Shown here one piece after another: positions 32,960-45,600 of a DNA stretch of 64,000 bases; position 1 is the first letter of the stretch, and each line of letters starts with the position of its first letter. The DNA is from Edaphochlamys debaryana (taxonomy: Eukaryota; Chlorophyta; Chlorophyceae; Chlamydomonadales), in assembly GCA_016858145.1 (NCBI GenBank), contig JAEHOE010000112.1:186001-250000 (forward strand), given 5' to 3'. The translations under genes and the position numbers were made by a program. The notes beneath the pieces are model-generated. The model was not told where the DNA came from. It made no database searches and saw only the letters and a list, made by a program, of their open reading frames with translations.

Positions 32960-33457
32960 CCTCCCCGAGTTCTCCCAGCTGGCCTCTCTGGCCTTCCTGG
33001 ATGACGCTGTGGAGGCAGCGCTGGCGGCGGGGGCGGCGCCCTACGTGCCGCCGGAGGCCAGGGGTGGAAAGGCGCAGGACGAGCGGGCCAAAGGTGGGGC
33101 GGTGTATGGGGGCTGGGGTAGCGTGGGGCTGAGGCGGGAGCGGCGGGTGGATACATGGCGAGGCCATGTTCCCTTGACCCCCTCACCCTACCACTCTTTC
33201 ATGCCTGGGCACGTTTCCCTTCCCCAGGCCTCCGCTTCGAGGCGTACGAGCCCGCTCCCTACGCCGTGCCCCTCGCCGGCTCCTCCGCCTCCCACACCAG
33301 CGGGGCGGGCGACTCGCGGAGCAGTGCGGTGGCCCACAGCGGCGCATCGAGCTCCGCGGTGGCCTCAGGGGCCGCCGCCGCCAGTGCATCTGGCGGGTTG
33401 CCGGGGCGAGGCGCCAGGACCTGCGGGCCGGCACAGTTGGGAGACGCAGCTTGGTGA
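32960..33457 (+). pseudogene. AP-4 complex epsilon-subunit hinge fragment (B), truncated
   Basis: This repeats fragment A almost exactly: LASLAFLDDAVEAALAAGAAPY up to 33093, then GLRFEAYEPAPYAVPL from 33228 to ASGAAAASAS near 33389. There the similarity stops abruptly and 22 unrelated residues lead to a TGA at 33455. The intron between the two exons is also shared with fragment A, including its last ~60 bp. The break at about 33389 marks the right end of the tandem duplication. Confidence 0.6.
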
Positions 33458-33652
33458 CCCAGGGCCACGGACCGGGAGGGGTTGGCCTTCCGCGTCTTTG
33501 CGGGTGTGGCCCTCGGCGGTGCGCAGTGGCTAGGATGAAGGGGATAGTAGATAACAACGGGTGTGCGATGGATGAAGGGAAAGCGTCGGGCTGCCCGGTC
33601 GACAATGCTTCCTCCGCAGCCAGCCGCAGCAGGTGGGGGTGGGGGGCGGCGG

Positions 33653-34102
33653 CAGTGTTGCTATCTTCCGTGGCGAGGGTTTCGAAAATCCCAGATCTTT
33701 TCCGGTCGGCTGGGCCAAAGTGTTCGTTGGCGGGCAGATCTTTTTGCGCCCGTATGGGTCAAATGTTACGTGCAGGACCCCGTTGAGGTGGGGTTCGTGG
33801 CTGTTGCGGACGCCTGTGCCGCCCAGACCCCCATGCGCCCGTCACACCCCTGCATTTGACGGCCAGCGCATTGTGGCACCTTGTGGCATGCAGTCTTTCA
33901 CTGAACCCTCAGCAGTCCCCAAGGACGCCCGCCCCGGCGCCCCCCCAGGCTGGCCCTAGACCCAGATCTTTTGGGCGGCAAGGCGCCCAAGAGTTCTTTG
34001 GCGGACAGAACATTTTCGTGGAATCCAGGGAAATTGTTCCATTTGCCCAGATCTTTTCTGCAAAATTCGCCAGAAAAGTTAGAAAACAAGATAGCAACAC
34101 TG
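33653..34102. mobile_element. 450-bp non-autonomous hAT-like element (MITE)
   Basis: Perfect 15-bp terminal inverted repeats, CAGTGTTGCTATCTT at 33653-33667 and its complement AAGATAGCAACACTG at 34088-34102, are flanked on both sides by the 8-bp direct repeat GGCGGCGG (33645-33652 and 34103-34110). hAT transposons make 8-bp target duplications and have TIRs starting CAG.G. The inverted similarity continues weakly inward (TGGCGA... on both arms). The inside is AT-richer than its surroundings and has no transposase frame. It lies just beyond the truncated AP-4 epsilon fragment. Caution: GGCGGCGG is low-complexity in this genome. Confidence 0.8.
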
Positions 34103-34536
34103 GGCGGCGGTACTTGCCATGGGCCTGAGCAACGTGTGACTATGACCTCAGGGCGGGGACGTGATGGTGACATGGCCTAGATGTAGAGCGGTCCGCCCTG
34201 AAGCACCACTGTCACAATGTACCGGAATTTGGTTCGGGTGAGTACGGCGTCATCTGGGGGGACTGAAGGGCGGAACATACAACGTGGCTGGTGGTATTGC
34301 GCAGCACAACTGCTCAACTCACAGCCTAATAGTTGCTACGACGACTTCGGTTTGGAGTTATCGCTCGTATGCCGTCGCAAGCGTTGCTTTAAAGAGCGCG
34401 GCTTGGCGGCACCAAGCCCTAGACCGGCAAAGCCCTGCACCTAGCACATGACACAACTAACCGTCTCGAAGACTGATAAGAGATGTTGATGCTTGACCAG
34501 CTGGATTCCGGTTGGAAAGACGCATAGCTTACCTAT

Positions 34537-37500
34537 ATGCTACACGCGCAGCGCCTACACAACATCCACCTCGAGCGCATAGTTTGGCAGCCCTCGGAGC
34601 GCGTGACGAAGATCAGGTTGGTCGCTGCTACCTCGGGGTACCGGGCGGTCCTGCACCTCCCCCTTCACCTCCCTCGCCTTGGCCCCTCAGGACGAAAGCG
34701 TTCCAGGATGCAAAGCGCGCGCTGGTCGGACTCGCAAAGTCACAAGGCTACGATGATCTCTGGATAGAGCGCTCAGCTGTGAATGACGAGGGCGGGGCGC
34801 TGATGCTCGCCGCCGCGCAGGAGGCCGGTGTGGCGGCCTGGCTCCTACGCACCCTCGGCAGCCTCCCAAAGCGCATCGACGCCGCAACCGATCCCGCCAC
34901 CGCCCCTGAGGTCGTATGCATCCAGATTGCCGCAGTCTGTGTAGATAGCGAGGCAGCCGGCACAGCGCTCAGCTTGTGTCTGGCGGCCCTGTGCACGTGG
35001 CGCTCCGCCCAGGGCTGGGGCGGCACCGGCCCCCACGCCGCCGCCCTGCTGGACCCCGCCCTGCTGACGGCCCTGGCCCAGGCCGCACGGGGCATGGCGG
35101 ACTTGGCCCGGCACACGGCGCTGCCCAGCACGCAGACCCTGGTGGGGGCCGCTGGTAGCCCCCGCCCCCAGGGCCCAAGCTGCGCCCGCGCCTGCGCTGC
35201 GCTCGCGCTCGCAGCCTCCCAGTATCTTCAAACCGCCATGCTCGTTCTCGCAGACCACCTGGGCGGCGTGGAGGAGATGGAGGCTGGGTTCATAACGCCC
35301 TTGCCGGGGCTCGTCCCTCAGCTGGCCGGGGCGCTCCGGGAGTCGGGCCTGGCGGCGGCGGCGGCTAGCACGACCATGACGTGCCCGGGCTCGCCGTTCC
35401 ACACTGTGAGGGGTCAGGCCCATCGCACCGCCGTACCCTTACCGGAAGGTCTGGAGTCGTCGCACCACCTGGGTCCCGGCTGGAGCTTCCTGGTGGACCT
35501 GGCCCGTCACACGGCGTTGTAGAACACACACACCCTGGGGGGGCCGCCCGCAGCCCCCGCCCCGTGGTCCCCAGCTGCGCTCGGGCCTGCGCCGCGCTCG
35601 CCGACGCGGCCTCGCAGTGCTTCTACACCGCAATGGTCTTGCTGTCAGGGCACGTACTGGACGGCGACCTTCTCTTGGGTAGTTCGACCAGCCCCCTGCC
35701 GGAACCCGCTACGCAGCTGGCGGAGGCGCTTCGGGAGTCGGGGCTGGCGGCGGCGGCGGCGTGGGCGCTCATGACGTGCCCGGGGCCCAACACCCTGCGT
35801 GTGAAGGGCCAGGTCAGACGCGCGGCCGTCACCGTGCCCAAGAGCCTGGGGGGCATGCAGGGGGCTATGCCAAGTACTTCATGGCTGCGCTGTCGCACTT
35901 TCTGCCGGTGGGCATAGCGCTGCGGCGCGCATGCGACAGACGCCCGGGCGCCGCCCAGGCCTCCGCAGCGCTTGGCGAGGCCGTGGGGCAGCCTCAGGTG
36001 GCAGAGCTGCGGCTGGCTGCGCTCGAGGGGCTGTGGGAGCAGGCGGGTGTGGGCCCTGGCCAAGAGGAGCGGCAGGAGGCCAGCTGGGATGCCCTGCGCA
36101 GTGCTCTTCAGGCCGCTGGCGTCACCGAGGTCCTGGGCCTCGCACACGGCCGGACCGTGTCGGGGACTCTGGGGCTGTGGCAGTCGGCGCAATGTGGACA
36201 GCTCTTCCTGGCCGGTGGCGGCTGCCTGCCGCCCAAGCCCGGAGTGCCTCCAGAGCTGCAGCTGGCGCTGCGGACTGTGCGCTCGGCGGAGGCAGTCTGC
36301 CGGCTAAACCAACAGGGGCTGAGCGGGCACGCTTGCCACACCTTTGCCAAGGCGCGCTCGGGGCTGCGGAGGTGCGGAAATAGTGCGGCCGCCTGTCAGG
36401 ACGGAGTCAAGGTGTTTACACCTCTCAGGTCTAGGTCACGCCTGATCAATACCCCTTGCTGAAGCCGCCTAGCACGGCTCTGTGTGCGTGTGGGTCCTCC
36501 CCGCAGGAGAGCTTCCTGTTTCACGTCCTGGACGAGGGCCTGCCGCCCGCCGCCTGGGCCTCGGCGGATGCGCCGCTCTGGGCCGAGGCCGCGGCCTGGG
36601 CGCTGGCAACCGCTGTGGAGACACTGGCGAGGGACCCGCCCGATGCCGCCCCGCCCAGCGCGGCGGCCTCCGCGGTGAGCTGGGCCGCTGGGCGGACCGC
36701 ACCGCTGGGCGGGCAGGCTCGCCTGCAGGCCCAAGCTCATGAGCGGCCCGATGACCCCTCCGCCTCCTGCGGCTCAAGACGTGCACTTCTGACACACTTC
36801 TTGTTCGCTCCGTTTCTTCCCGATAGCGCCAGGCCCCTCAGCCCGACCAAGGCCACCGCCCGGCAGAGGCCGTGGCCGGGGCGCTGGAGAGGGTGGACCG
36901 TGTGGCTTGGGGCCTCCATGCGGCATGGCGGCGTGCGGCCGGTGCGGGTGAGCAACAGCGTCAGGGAGCCTTGGAACGGGCGGACGCGGAGTACCAGTAC
37001 TTCGTTGTGATGGTGACGGCTCTTTTCAACCCTCACCTCAGCGCATTCTCGGCGCCTTTCGCATTACGCAGGCACCGCGCAGAACCCCGCGGGCGCCTCC
37101 TCCTCCGGGCGCGACTCGGTCCTTCCCCGCCTGCGCCGCGCGGGCCTGGGCGCCTCCCTGGACCACGCCCTGCGCCTCGCCTACGCAGCGGCGGACCGGG
37201 CGGCGGCGCCGGGTGCGGCTGCCTGGGCTGTGGAGCTTGCGCACTTGCTGAGGCCCGTACCTGCGAGGGCATGGGCGGTGGTAGCACTGCTGGACCTGGA
37301 GCTGCTTGGGCCCGTGGAGGAGGGGGCCGGGGCCCGCCTGGGCCCGGGCCTGGGCCTGAGCCTGGGCCTGCGCGCAGCAGGGGGCCTGGCGGTGACGGTG
37401 GCCAAACGGGCGATGGCGCTGGCCGGGCAGCTGGAGGAGCGGGCGGAGGCGGCCCCAGCGGAGGCAGGGGCAGCCGCAGTCCTGTCCCAAGCGGCAGACG

Positions 37501-39182
37501 CGGCCGCGCAGGGGGCCGCACCTGGGACCATCGGGGCCGAGGGAGCCGAGGCAGCGCCAGCGACTCGGGCCGACATGCCGGCGTCTTCCGGGAGTCCGCG
37601 GGCGGGACCCCATCTGCCATCCCCAGCGGAGCCTCTGTCGCACAGCACGACAGCGCTGTGCACCTGTATCTTCCTGCTGAGGCAGCAGCGAGTAGGGCTA
37701 TTGCTGCCAAAGGCGAGCCAGAGCGCCCCCGCGGCCGCCGGGCCCGCCCTGACGTCACTGGCAAGCGTAAAACCGGGGCACAGTGCAGCAGCAGGCGCGG
37801 CCAGCCCGGATGCCCCAGCTCCACAGGCCGGCGTGACAACTGCCGGCCCGGTGTCTGAGTCTACCTCGGTCTCAAGCGCCGGCACGTCCCTTGTACTAGC
37901 CGGCTCAGCTACCACGGCACCTCAGGTCGGTAGCACGGGAGGTGTCTCCACATCAGCAGGGAATGACTCCTCCTCAGGGGGTAGCTCCGCCGCTTCCCAT
38001 GCAGCCGCCTCAGGGGCACCCCCGCCCAGCCCTGCCCCCGGCGCGTGGGGCCCCCTCGCTGCCGAGCTGGAGGCCTATGTACTGCAGGCGGGCAGCCGGC
38101 TGGCGGCATGCGCGGTGGCGGAGGCCGCAGCGGGTGCGGCTGGGCGGGGACTAGAGGCTGCTGGCCTAGTGGGCAGCTGCCTCTCCTCCATCGCTGCGCT
38201 CTGCTACACGAGTGAGCCCGGCTGCCCCCTGGTGGAGGCCCGGCTCCTGGCTCTGCAGCCGCACCGGCTGGCGGCGGCGGCCTGCAAGCTGCTGTGCGCG
38301 TGGCGGGTCCCTCCCGCCTCCGCACCCGCAGAAGCCGCTGCGGGGGCTGCAGGCGGGAGTGAGGGCGGGGAGGCGCCCGGGCGGGCTACCCGCGTGTCGC
38401 CGACGGTAGTGGCGGGAGTGCTGCCCTTGGCCCTGGCAAGCATGGCCGCGCACTCCCCGCAGCTCGCTTCCCGCGTCCGGAGCTTTCTGCTGCCGCCGCC
38501 ACCTGACGGCTGTGCGGAAGCGGAGGAGGCGGGGGCCGCTGGGCAGGCAGAGGAACGGGGCTGCCTGGCGCAGGCGTGGCCCGCAGCCCTGCGCTCGCAG
38601 GCGGCCGCGGGGGCGAAGGACGCCTCGGCGCTGGGGCTGGCGCTGCTCCGAGCGGCTCAGGGCGGTGGCGGGGGTGGCGGAGGCGAGGGCGGTTCGGGCT
38701 GCGGCGGTGGCGGCAGCGACGGGTGTCCCATGCCCCACGACCGCTTCCAACAGGCCGGCGCGTCCCTGCTGGCATGGTGGTACGCCAAGGGGCGAGGCGA
38801 GCACGGGCCCCCGACCGCAATGGTGGCTGAGCTCGTTACCCCCAGGCCAGGGGAGGACAGCGGTCCGCTAGACGCGGCAGAGGCAGCGGCGGCCGTGGTG
38901 GCTGCGCCTCTGCCGCCGCTGCTGGCGTCGCCGCCTGCGGGCAGGGTGCTGACTCAGCTGCTGGTGTGCGGGGGCCCGGGCTGTGCTTCGTTCGGGGGCC
39001 GCAGCGAGGCGGAGCTCCCGCTCAAGCGGTGCGGCGGCTGCAAGGCGGTGCGGTACTGCGGGTCCGCCTGCCAGCGGGCGCACTGGGGTGGGGGCCACAA
39101 GGCCGAGTGCGGGGCCATGGGGCCGGCGGCAGCGGTGATGCGGGCAGAGGAGAGAGAGGGGGCCTCAAAGCGGCACCATTGA
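34537..39182 (+). CDS. MYND zinc-finger protein with internal duplication (5' half of model uncertain)
   Basis: The C-terminal finger is clear: CGGPGC..., LKRCGGCKAVRYCGSACQ and then HWGGGHKAEC have the C/H spacing of MYND (CxxC...YC..C...H...C), a protein-interaction zinc fold. Good exons are 34537-34616, 34691 onward, an exon ending 36411, 36507-36674, 36827-36947 and 37072-39182. The body is Ala-rich helical sequence without a known domain, with Gly/Ser linkers near 37.9-38.0 and 38.7 kb. Odd: the segment LARHTALPSTQTLVG...SCARACAALALAASQ (35.1-35.4 kb) recurs as LARHTAL, stop, NTHTLGG...SCARACAALADAASQ (35.5-35.8 kb), and a frame change near 35.86 kb leads to AKYFMAALSHFLP. So either introns I cannot see join the repeats, or the 5' half is damaged. 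An exon upstream of 34537 is possible. Confidence 0.65.
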
Positions 39183-39656
39183 CGTGACCTGAAGCAACCA
39201 GTACTGCGGACTGTAAACGGCTGCCGTGAACTCAATTGCGCTTGAACAGATTGTTTGATCACGTGGGCACAGAACGGCGCGCACTTACGCGTGTGCGGAT
39301 GCAAGATGGCTGTGAAATGTTTGACGAATGGGCCACCAATGGTGGTGAACTTGTGATGCTGCTTGGCTACATTGGTCTTGGCGGGAGCTGTGTACGGACG
39401 GTTGGCACGTTGGCAAGGGGTTGCGCTGGCGACGGGGTTCAGCTTGTCGCCTGCCCTGCACCTCGGATGAGGCCTGTCTGTCTGCCGTGTTTCTGCGGAC
39501 CAGGGTGCGTGGCCAGTGCTGGGCTCTCTCTCTGATGCTCGTTATGCAGTCAGTCAACCAACAGCGCCAGCCGCACTTGTAAGCGCGAGGTCCGCCAGGG
39601 TCCGTTTGCCCGGGCCTCGCCCCCAGTGTGCTCCCGCGCACAGCGTGCCCGCCGCC
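39183..39656. other. Convergent 3' region between the MYND and DUF3638 genes
   Basis: 474 bp without a gene. A TGTAA at 39212, 30 bp after the MYND stop, is a likely poly(A) signal. No matching TTACA was found for the opposite strand. Confidence 0.5.
39212..39216 (+). terminator. Candidate TGTAA poly(A) signal, MYND gene
   Basis: TGTAA lies 30 bp after the stop codon, the best-placed of the three such signals in the window. Confidence 0.5.
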
Positions 39657-42600
39657 CTATCCCTCCTCCCGCGCGCCCTCCACCGCTCGCTCCAGGTCGC
39701 TCCGGGGCAGCGCCGCCCCCCTCCCCCGCATCCCCACCAGCGCCTCCGCCTCCTCCCGCCGCCCCTCCATCAGCGCCCGCACCTCCCGCCGCGCCGCCCC
39801 CGCCGCATAGCTGGTCGCCCCATTAAACAGGGCCATGCCCACCAGCACCCCAGCGCACAGCGCGCCCCAGGGCCCCGGCTGCCCCTCCCCCTGCCCCTGC
39901 CGGCCCCCGCACAGCGTGGCGCCGGTGCCCAGGCTGACGGCCAGGCGGGGCACCGCCCCCGACGGCCAGGCGTCACGCAGGTAGCACAGGCTCAGCAGCA
40001 CCGGCGCCGCACCAGCGCCTGCACTGCTCGAGCCAGATCCAGATCCAGGTCGCTCCGCTCCGCTCCTCGGCCGCCGCCGCCCCCACAGCGCCGCCAGCAG
40101 TGCGTCCGCCTCCCGCTCCGACAGCAGCAGCGCCTCAGCCCCGGCCCCGCCCTCCCCACCCTCCCCCCCGCCCCCCGCCCCCGGCAGCAGCAGCAGGGCG
40201 TCCAGGGGGCGCAGGTGCTCGTTGAGCGGCAGCGGCGGGGGGGCGGCGGGCAGCAGGCAGTTCTCCGTGAGCAGCACCCGCCCCGACCAGGCGATGCGGC
40301 GCAGGCAGTCGGGCGCCAGCTGCGCCTGCGGCACCGCGGCCGGCAGCGGCAGGCACCGCACGCCGGCGGCGGCCGCCAGCGAGCGAGCCGTCAGGCCCTT
40401 CCCGCCGCCACCGCCGCCGCCGCTCTCGACCAGGGCAAAGAGCGCCGCCAGGTCCCAGTCCGTCTCGCTCCGCGGCGTGGCCCGGGGCAGCTGCCGCTCC
40501 ACCTCCTGCTCCCGCTCCTCCTCCGCCTCCAGCTCCCGCTCGCACTCCTCGTCCGCCCGCCCGCCCGCCGGCACCACGTGGCCACTGCCGTACACCGTGC
40601 TGCGCTCCACGATCTTGGCCGCGTACCGCTGCAGCCCAGCCACATCCCCGACCCCACCGGACGACGGCCCCGCGCCCGCCGCCGCCTGCCCCGCCCTGTG
40701 CCTGGCCGCCAGCGCCCCCACCGCCTGGGCCACGGGCACCAGGCCCTTGCCCCCGCCGTACAGCTCCCCCAGGCCCAGCACCTCGCCCACGGGCCACGGC
40801 GCGCCCCCGCTGGCGGCGAAGGCCAGGCCCTGGTCCGCCCAGGCCTGCACCCCCGCCAGCGTCGCCTCCACGGTGTTGGCCATGACCCAGCGGAGCACGG
40901 CCTCGGCGGCGGCGGCGGCGGGGCAGGCGTCCAGGGAGGGCTCGACGGCGGCGGCGGCAGCGGCGGCGGAGCGGACCTTGGCGGCGACGTCGGGGGCGGC
41001 GGCGAGCCACAGCGCCTGGCCGCGGCCCAGCTGCCGCAGCCGCCCCGCCGCCTGCATGACCCGGTCCTTGGTGGTGCCGGGCCCCAGCGTCAGCAGCCCC
41101 ACCGCCCGCAGCCGCAGCTTGAGGTCCGCCCCGCGGCAGCGCGCGTCGTCGAAGAGCACAAAGGTGTCGGCCTCGGGGATGGGCGAGGCGTGCAGCGGCG
41201 CGGCCCGGCCCGTGCGGTCTGCCACCAGCCAGGAGCGCTGCGGCTCGTCGAAGAAGGTCACCCCCCGGCAGTCCCCGGGCAGGCGGGGCAGCAGGTAGGC
41301 CGCGGCGTCCCTGGGGGGGCCAGGGGAGGGAGGCGGGGAGGGTTGCCAGCAGGGTGGACGCAGCGGCAGCAGGCCCCAACGCAAGTATGGCAAGGGGCAC
41401 TGCTACTGTATCGGCAAGAGCTAGCAGCCGCCTGGATACTTGCACGCTGTCCGGCTCCGCACCTGTTGGATGTGCCCGCCAGCAGCGCGCCGCAGTCGAT
41501 GAGCGCCCCCAGCCCCTCCCCCCCCGCCCCCTGCAGCGCCAGGGCCGTGTCCAGCAGCGCCTGCCAGGCGGGCCGCCCGTCGCCCTGCGGGGGTGGGGAG
41601 ATGGTGGCGGGTGATGGATGGGGGCAAGAGGCAAGCGTTTACAGCCCTGATTCGCATGCCAGTCAGGCCTGGCAGCCTGCCAGCCCCTGCAGGGAGAGGG
41701 GGGAAGCGCACGCGGCCTCGCCTCCGCCGGCAGCGTGGTGAATCCGCGCGTGTGGCCCAGCATGACCGCCAGCATGCGGCCGTTGGTGGCCGCCAGCGCG
41801 GGGGCACCGGGGGAGGCCCTGTGCACTTGCAGCGGCAGCAGGCGGTGGTTGTCGTTGGTGCCGGAGAACCCCACCACACCGCCACCGCCGCCAGCACAGC
41901 CTCCGCCGGCACCGCTGCCGCCGCCGCCGCCGCTGCCGCTGCTGCCCGCCAGGTGCCAGGCGCTGGTGGCGAGGCGCTGCGGGAACTGGCGCGTCTCGGC
42001 CGGCAGCACGCAGCGGCTGAGCCAGAAGTCCACGGCCGCGGTGTTGTGTGCGAGGTGGGCGTGCGGGAGCTGCAGCTGCGTGGGGTTGGTGGGGTCCAGC
42101 TTGGCGGCCGAGTCCAGCAGCGGCAGGTGCTCTGCGGGGGAGCGGGGGAGGGGAGCGGGGAGCGGGGGGGTACTCCTTTCAAGCCTGGATGAGGAGCGGG
42201 AGCGGACGGGGAGAGGCCGTGAGCCCGGTCACGGGAAGGTGGCGCCGGCAAGGTGCAACCGTGGCTCAGAGCAGGGTGACCCACCCTTAGCAATGCCGTC
42301 ACGTGCCAGTGGCAGCCACCGCTCCTCGTATTCGTCCCGCCGCGCCGAGGGCCCCATGGCCAGCAGCTTAGTCAGCGCCGCCTTCAGCTCGTCCAAGCTC
42401 AGCCCGTCGTAGTAGTACGACAGGTGAGTCAGCAGCAGCGCCACGTCGGGCTGCGCGAACTCGCTGCGCTCCGAGGGCACGTGGGCGGCCCTGTACGGCA
42501 CCGCCATGCGGGTGCGGCCGTGAGGACCCGACGGCGCGGCGGGGCGGCGCGCGCTGGACCTGAGGCCGCGAGCACCAGGGCATGAGGGTAGTGGTGCATA

Positions 42601-45600
42601 TTCAGGCAAGCTCATAGGTACAGAGCTCTTCTCTTACAAGTATAACCTAAGCTCTGGCAATGCTCCGTGTCGCACCGCCGCACCATACGCACAAAGGCCC
42701 GCACCCACGCACCGGTCCACTCCGTAGTCCACTCGGTGCCGCTTTTGCAGGCAGTGCTCCAGCAGCCCGCAGCCCAGCAGCCCCCGCAGCGCCAGCACCT
42801 GAGCCAGGCGGTCGGGCGGCAGCGGCAGAGCGGCGGCACCACCACCACCGCCTCCTCCGCCTGCTTCGCTGCCTCCCTCGCCGGGGGCTCCCAGCTGGCT
42901 GTGCGCGGGCCTGCGGGCGCTCCGCATGCATGCCAGGGTGCGAGCCTGGGGGGGAGAGAGGGGGCACGGGGCAGGCGGCGTGCAGGCAGTCAGGAGGGGT
43001 GGGCTGGCAAGGAGCCTGGGTGAGCCAAGGTACACACGCGCACCCTCAGCGGGTGCTCCTTGAGCCAGTGCAGCTGCAGGGGCGGCCGCTCCGCCAGCTC
43101 CCAGGCCAGAGCGCGCCGCAGCCGCCGCAGCGCCCCCTCGCTCAGCGCCGCTCCGGGCAGCAGCCGTAGGCCGCAGAAGCAGCCGGGCTGGGGCGGGGCG
43201 GGCGGCAGCGGGCCCCCTGCGGCCGGCAGGCCGCAGTCTGCAGGCGCCGCGCCCGGCGGGTGCTGTGGGGCCGGCGGCGGCGGCTCCAGCACCGCCGCTC
43301 CCTCGGGCAGGCGCAGGCGGCCCCTGGAGGCCAGGCGCGAGAGGGCTGCCAGCAGGGCCTGCACGGCGCCCACGCGGCTGGTGACGGCCGGCAGCGCCGT
43401 GGAGCCGCCGCAGGCGTAGACGAGCTGCAGCCTGGGCAGCGGGGGTGGGTGGGGGTGGGGTGGGTGTTGGATTGGAACAAGGGTCAGCAAGGGGAGAGGC
43501 GGCGCAGGAGCAGCAGCGGGAGGTGGCGTGTACGGGTGCCGTGGCCCCAAGACCCCAGCGCCCCTGCTGGACCCGGGCCATGCCGCCGCCACTGCGTTGC
43601 TCCCACCCTACCCCACCCTTAGGCTGCTGCTCCCCACCTGTGGTGCAGCAGCTCGTCACTCTCGTCCAGCACGTCCACGTATGGCAGCGCGGCCTGCTCG
43701 TCCAGGGCGGCACAGACGTCACGGCCCCGCTCGGCCTCCCCGCCGGTCCCCCCCTCCGCCTCCGCCTCCTCGGCCGCGGCCGCCCGCAGCCCCGCCTCCG
43801 TGCGCTTGAGCAACAGCGAGAGGCGGTGCTCGGGCGCCACCAGGACCAGCCCGCCGTCCTGGGTGGGAGAGGGGTGGTAGGCGGGGTGGGTGAGGGGTGC
43901 GTAGATGGTGGGATCAAGTGGTCCAGGAGGACGGCTGGTTGGCTGTAAAGCCCACCCCCCTGCGTGCAAACGCACCCCGCCTCTTGACCGCCCACTCTTC
44001 GGTCCATCTTCTATTCCAGCTCAACCGCCCGCCCGTCCCCTCCCGTCCCCTCACCCGCTGGCAGTGGCGCAGTGCGGCGGTCATGGCCCTGGCCCCCGCC
44101 GCCGTGAGCTCCACGTCCCGGTGGAAGGGCAGCGCCAGCAGCCGCCGCCCCAGCAGCGTGGCGGTGAGGGCGGCGTGCAGGTGGCCGTAGGCCTCGTCCA
44201 GCAGGGTGGACAGGAAGGTGAGCCGGACCTGGGGCGGGGGGACGGAGCGGGTGGCCAAAGGGGGGGGTGGGCCAGGAAGAGTGTGCAGGCCACTGCAGCC
44301 GTGCACGCACACAGCAGACCCCACTGCGGCCAGGCCTCCACACCCACACAAACTACACCTTCCCCGATCTACCCAACCCCGCCGCCCCCACGCGCCCCTG
44401 TCTCACCACCCTGCTGCCGTCCGCCCAGCTCATGGCCAGCATGGGCAGGATGACGCGCGTCTTGCCCTCGCCCATGTTGAGCTGCGCGATGGCGCCCGCG
44501 TTGGCGGGGTCCATCAGGTGCGCCGCCACGGCGTACTGCTGCGGCCGGATCTGCAGCCGCCCCTCCGCCTCGAACACCAGCCACTGCGGGTGCGCCCGCA
44601 CGTCCCACTCGCGCCTGACCTGCAGCTCCTGCGCGGCGGATGGTAGAGGGCCGGGGCACGGGGGAGGCAGTCAGCCGGTAGCCGCTTCTGGGAGAAGTAG
44701 GTCCAAGCCCGAGTCGTTGGTGACGGCTCACCTGGTGGCTAACCCCTGCCACAGGCCCACCACCCCACCCGAGGCTCCACCCCCCCTGGCATCCCCGCAT
44801 CCCCACTCCCCACCTGCACCAGCTGCACGCCGTACTCCTCCCCCGCCCCCGCCAGCGCCACCAGCCGCCCCAGCCGGTCCTCCAGCACGCACAGCGCCAG
44901 CCACGTCAGCACGCCCCCGCCCAGCGCCCGCAGCGGGTAGGCGGGGGGTGGGCCGCCGGCAGGGGCCGCTGTGCCACCTGGAGGCGGCGGCGGCGCCACC
45001 AAGGACGCCAGCCACGCCTCCGTCTCGGCAACGTAGCCCTCTGCGACGGGGAAGGCGGGCAGGTCCGTGACCGGCTGGTAGTGGCCCCGGCGGCGCCACT
45101 CGGGCTCGGGCAGGCGCTGCGTGGCGGCGCCCAGCGCCCGCAGCTCCTCGCTGGGGGTGAGCGCGTGCCGCGGGTGCAGCCCCGCCCAGCTGCGCCGCGC
45201 CCGCGCCACGGCCTGCTGGTAGGCCAGGCAGGCGTCGTGGGGGCCGACGGGGTCGTCAAGCCCTGCACCGCTGCTGCTGCAGCTACCAGCGCCGCTATTG
45301 CTGCCGTTACTGCAGTCCCCGGCCTGGTCTGCTGGTTGAGGCTGCGGCTGGGCTCCAGGCGGCTGCTTGGCGGGGTAGAGGTGGCGCAGCTGCGCGGCGG
45401 CCGCCTGCAGCTCCGCCGCCAGGGGCCGCAGCCCGGGCGCCAGGTGCCCCCCCAGGCGGCCCACGCTGCGCAGCTGCTGCTGCTCCTGTGGGGTCAGCGG
45501 CCGCGCGCCTCAGCACTGCCGCAGCAGCGCCATGGCCGCCTGCCCCCCCGTGGCGCGGCTGCTGGGCTCGGGCATCAGGGTGCCCGTGGCGGCGTGCAGG

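Noticed and set aside
45510..45512. TGA in the giant gene as a selenocysteine codon
   Set aside because: The expected residue is Trp, not Cys, and I saw no SECIS-like structure. Nonsense mutation or error is simpler.
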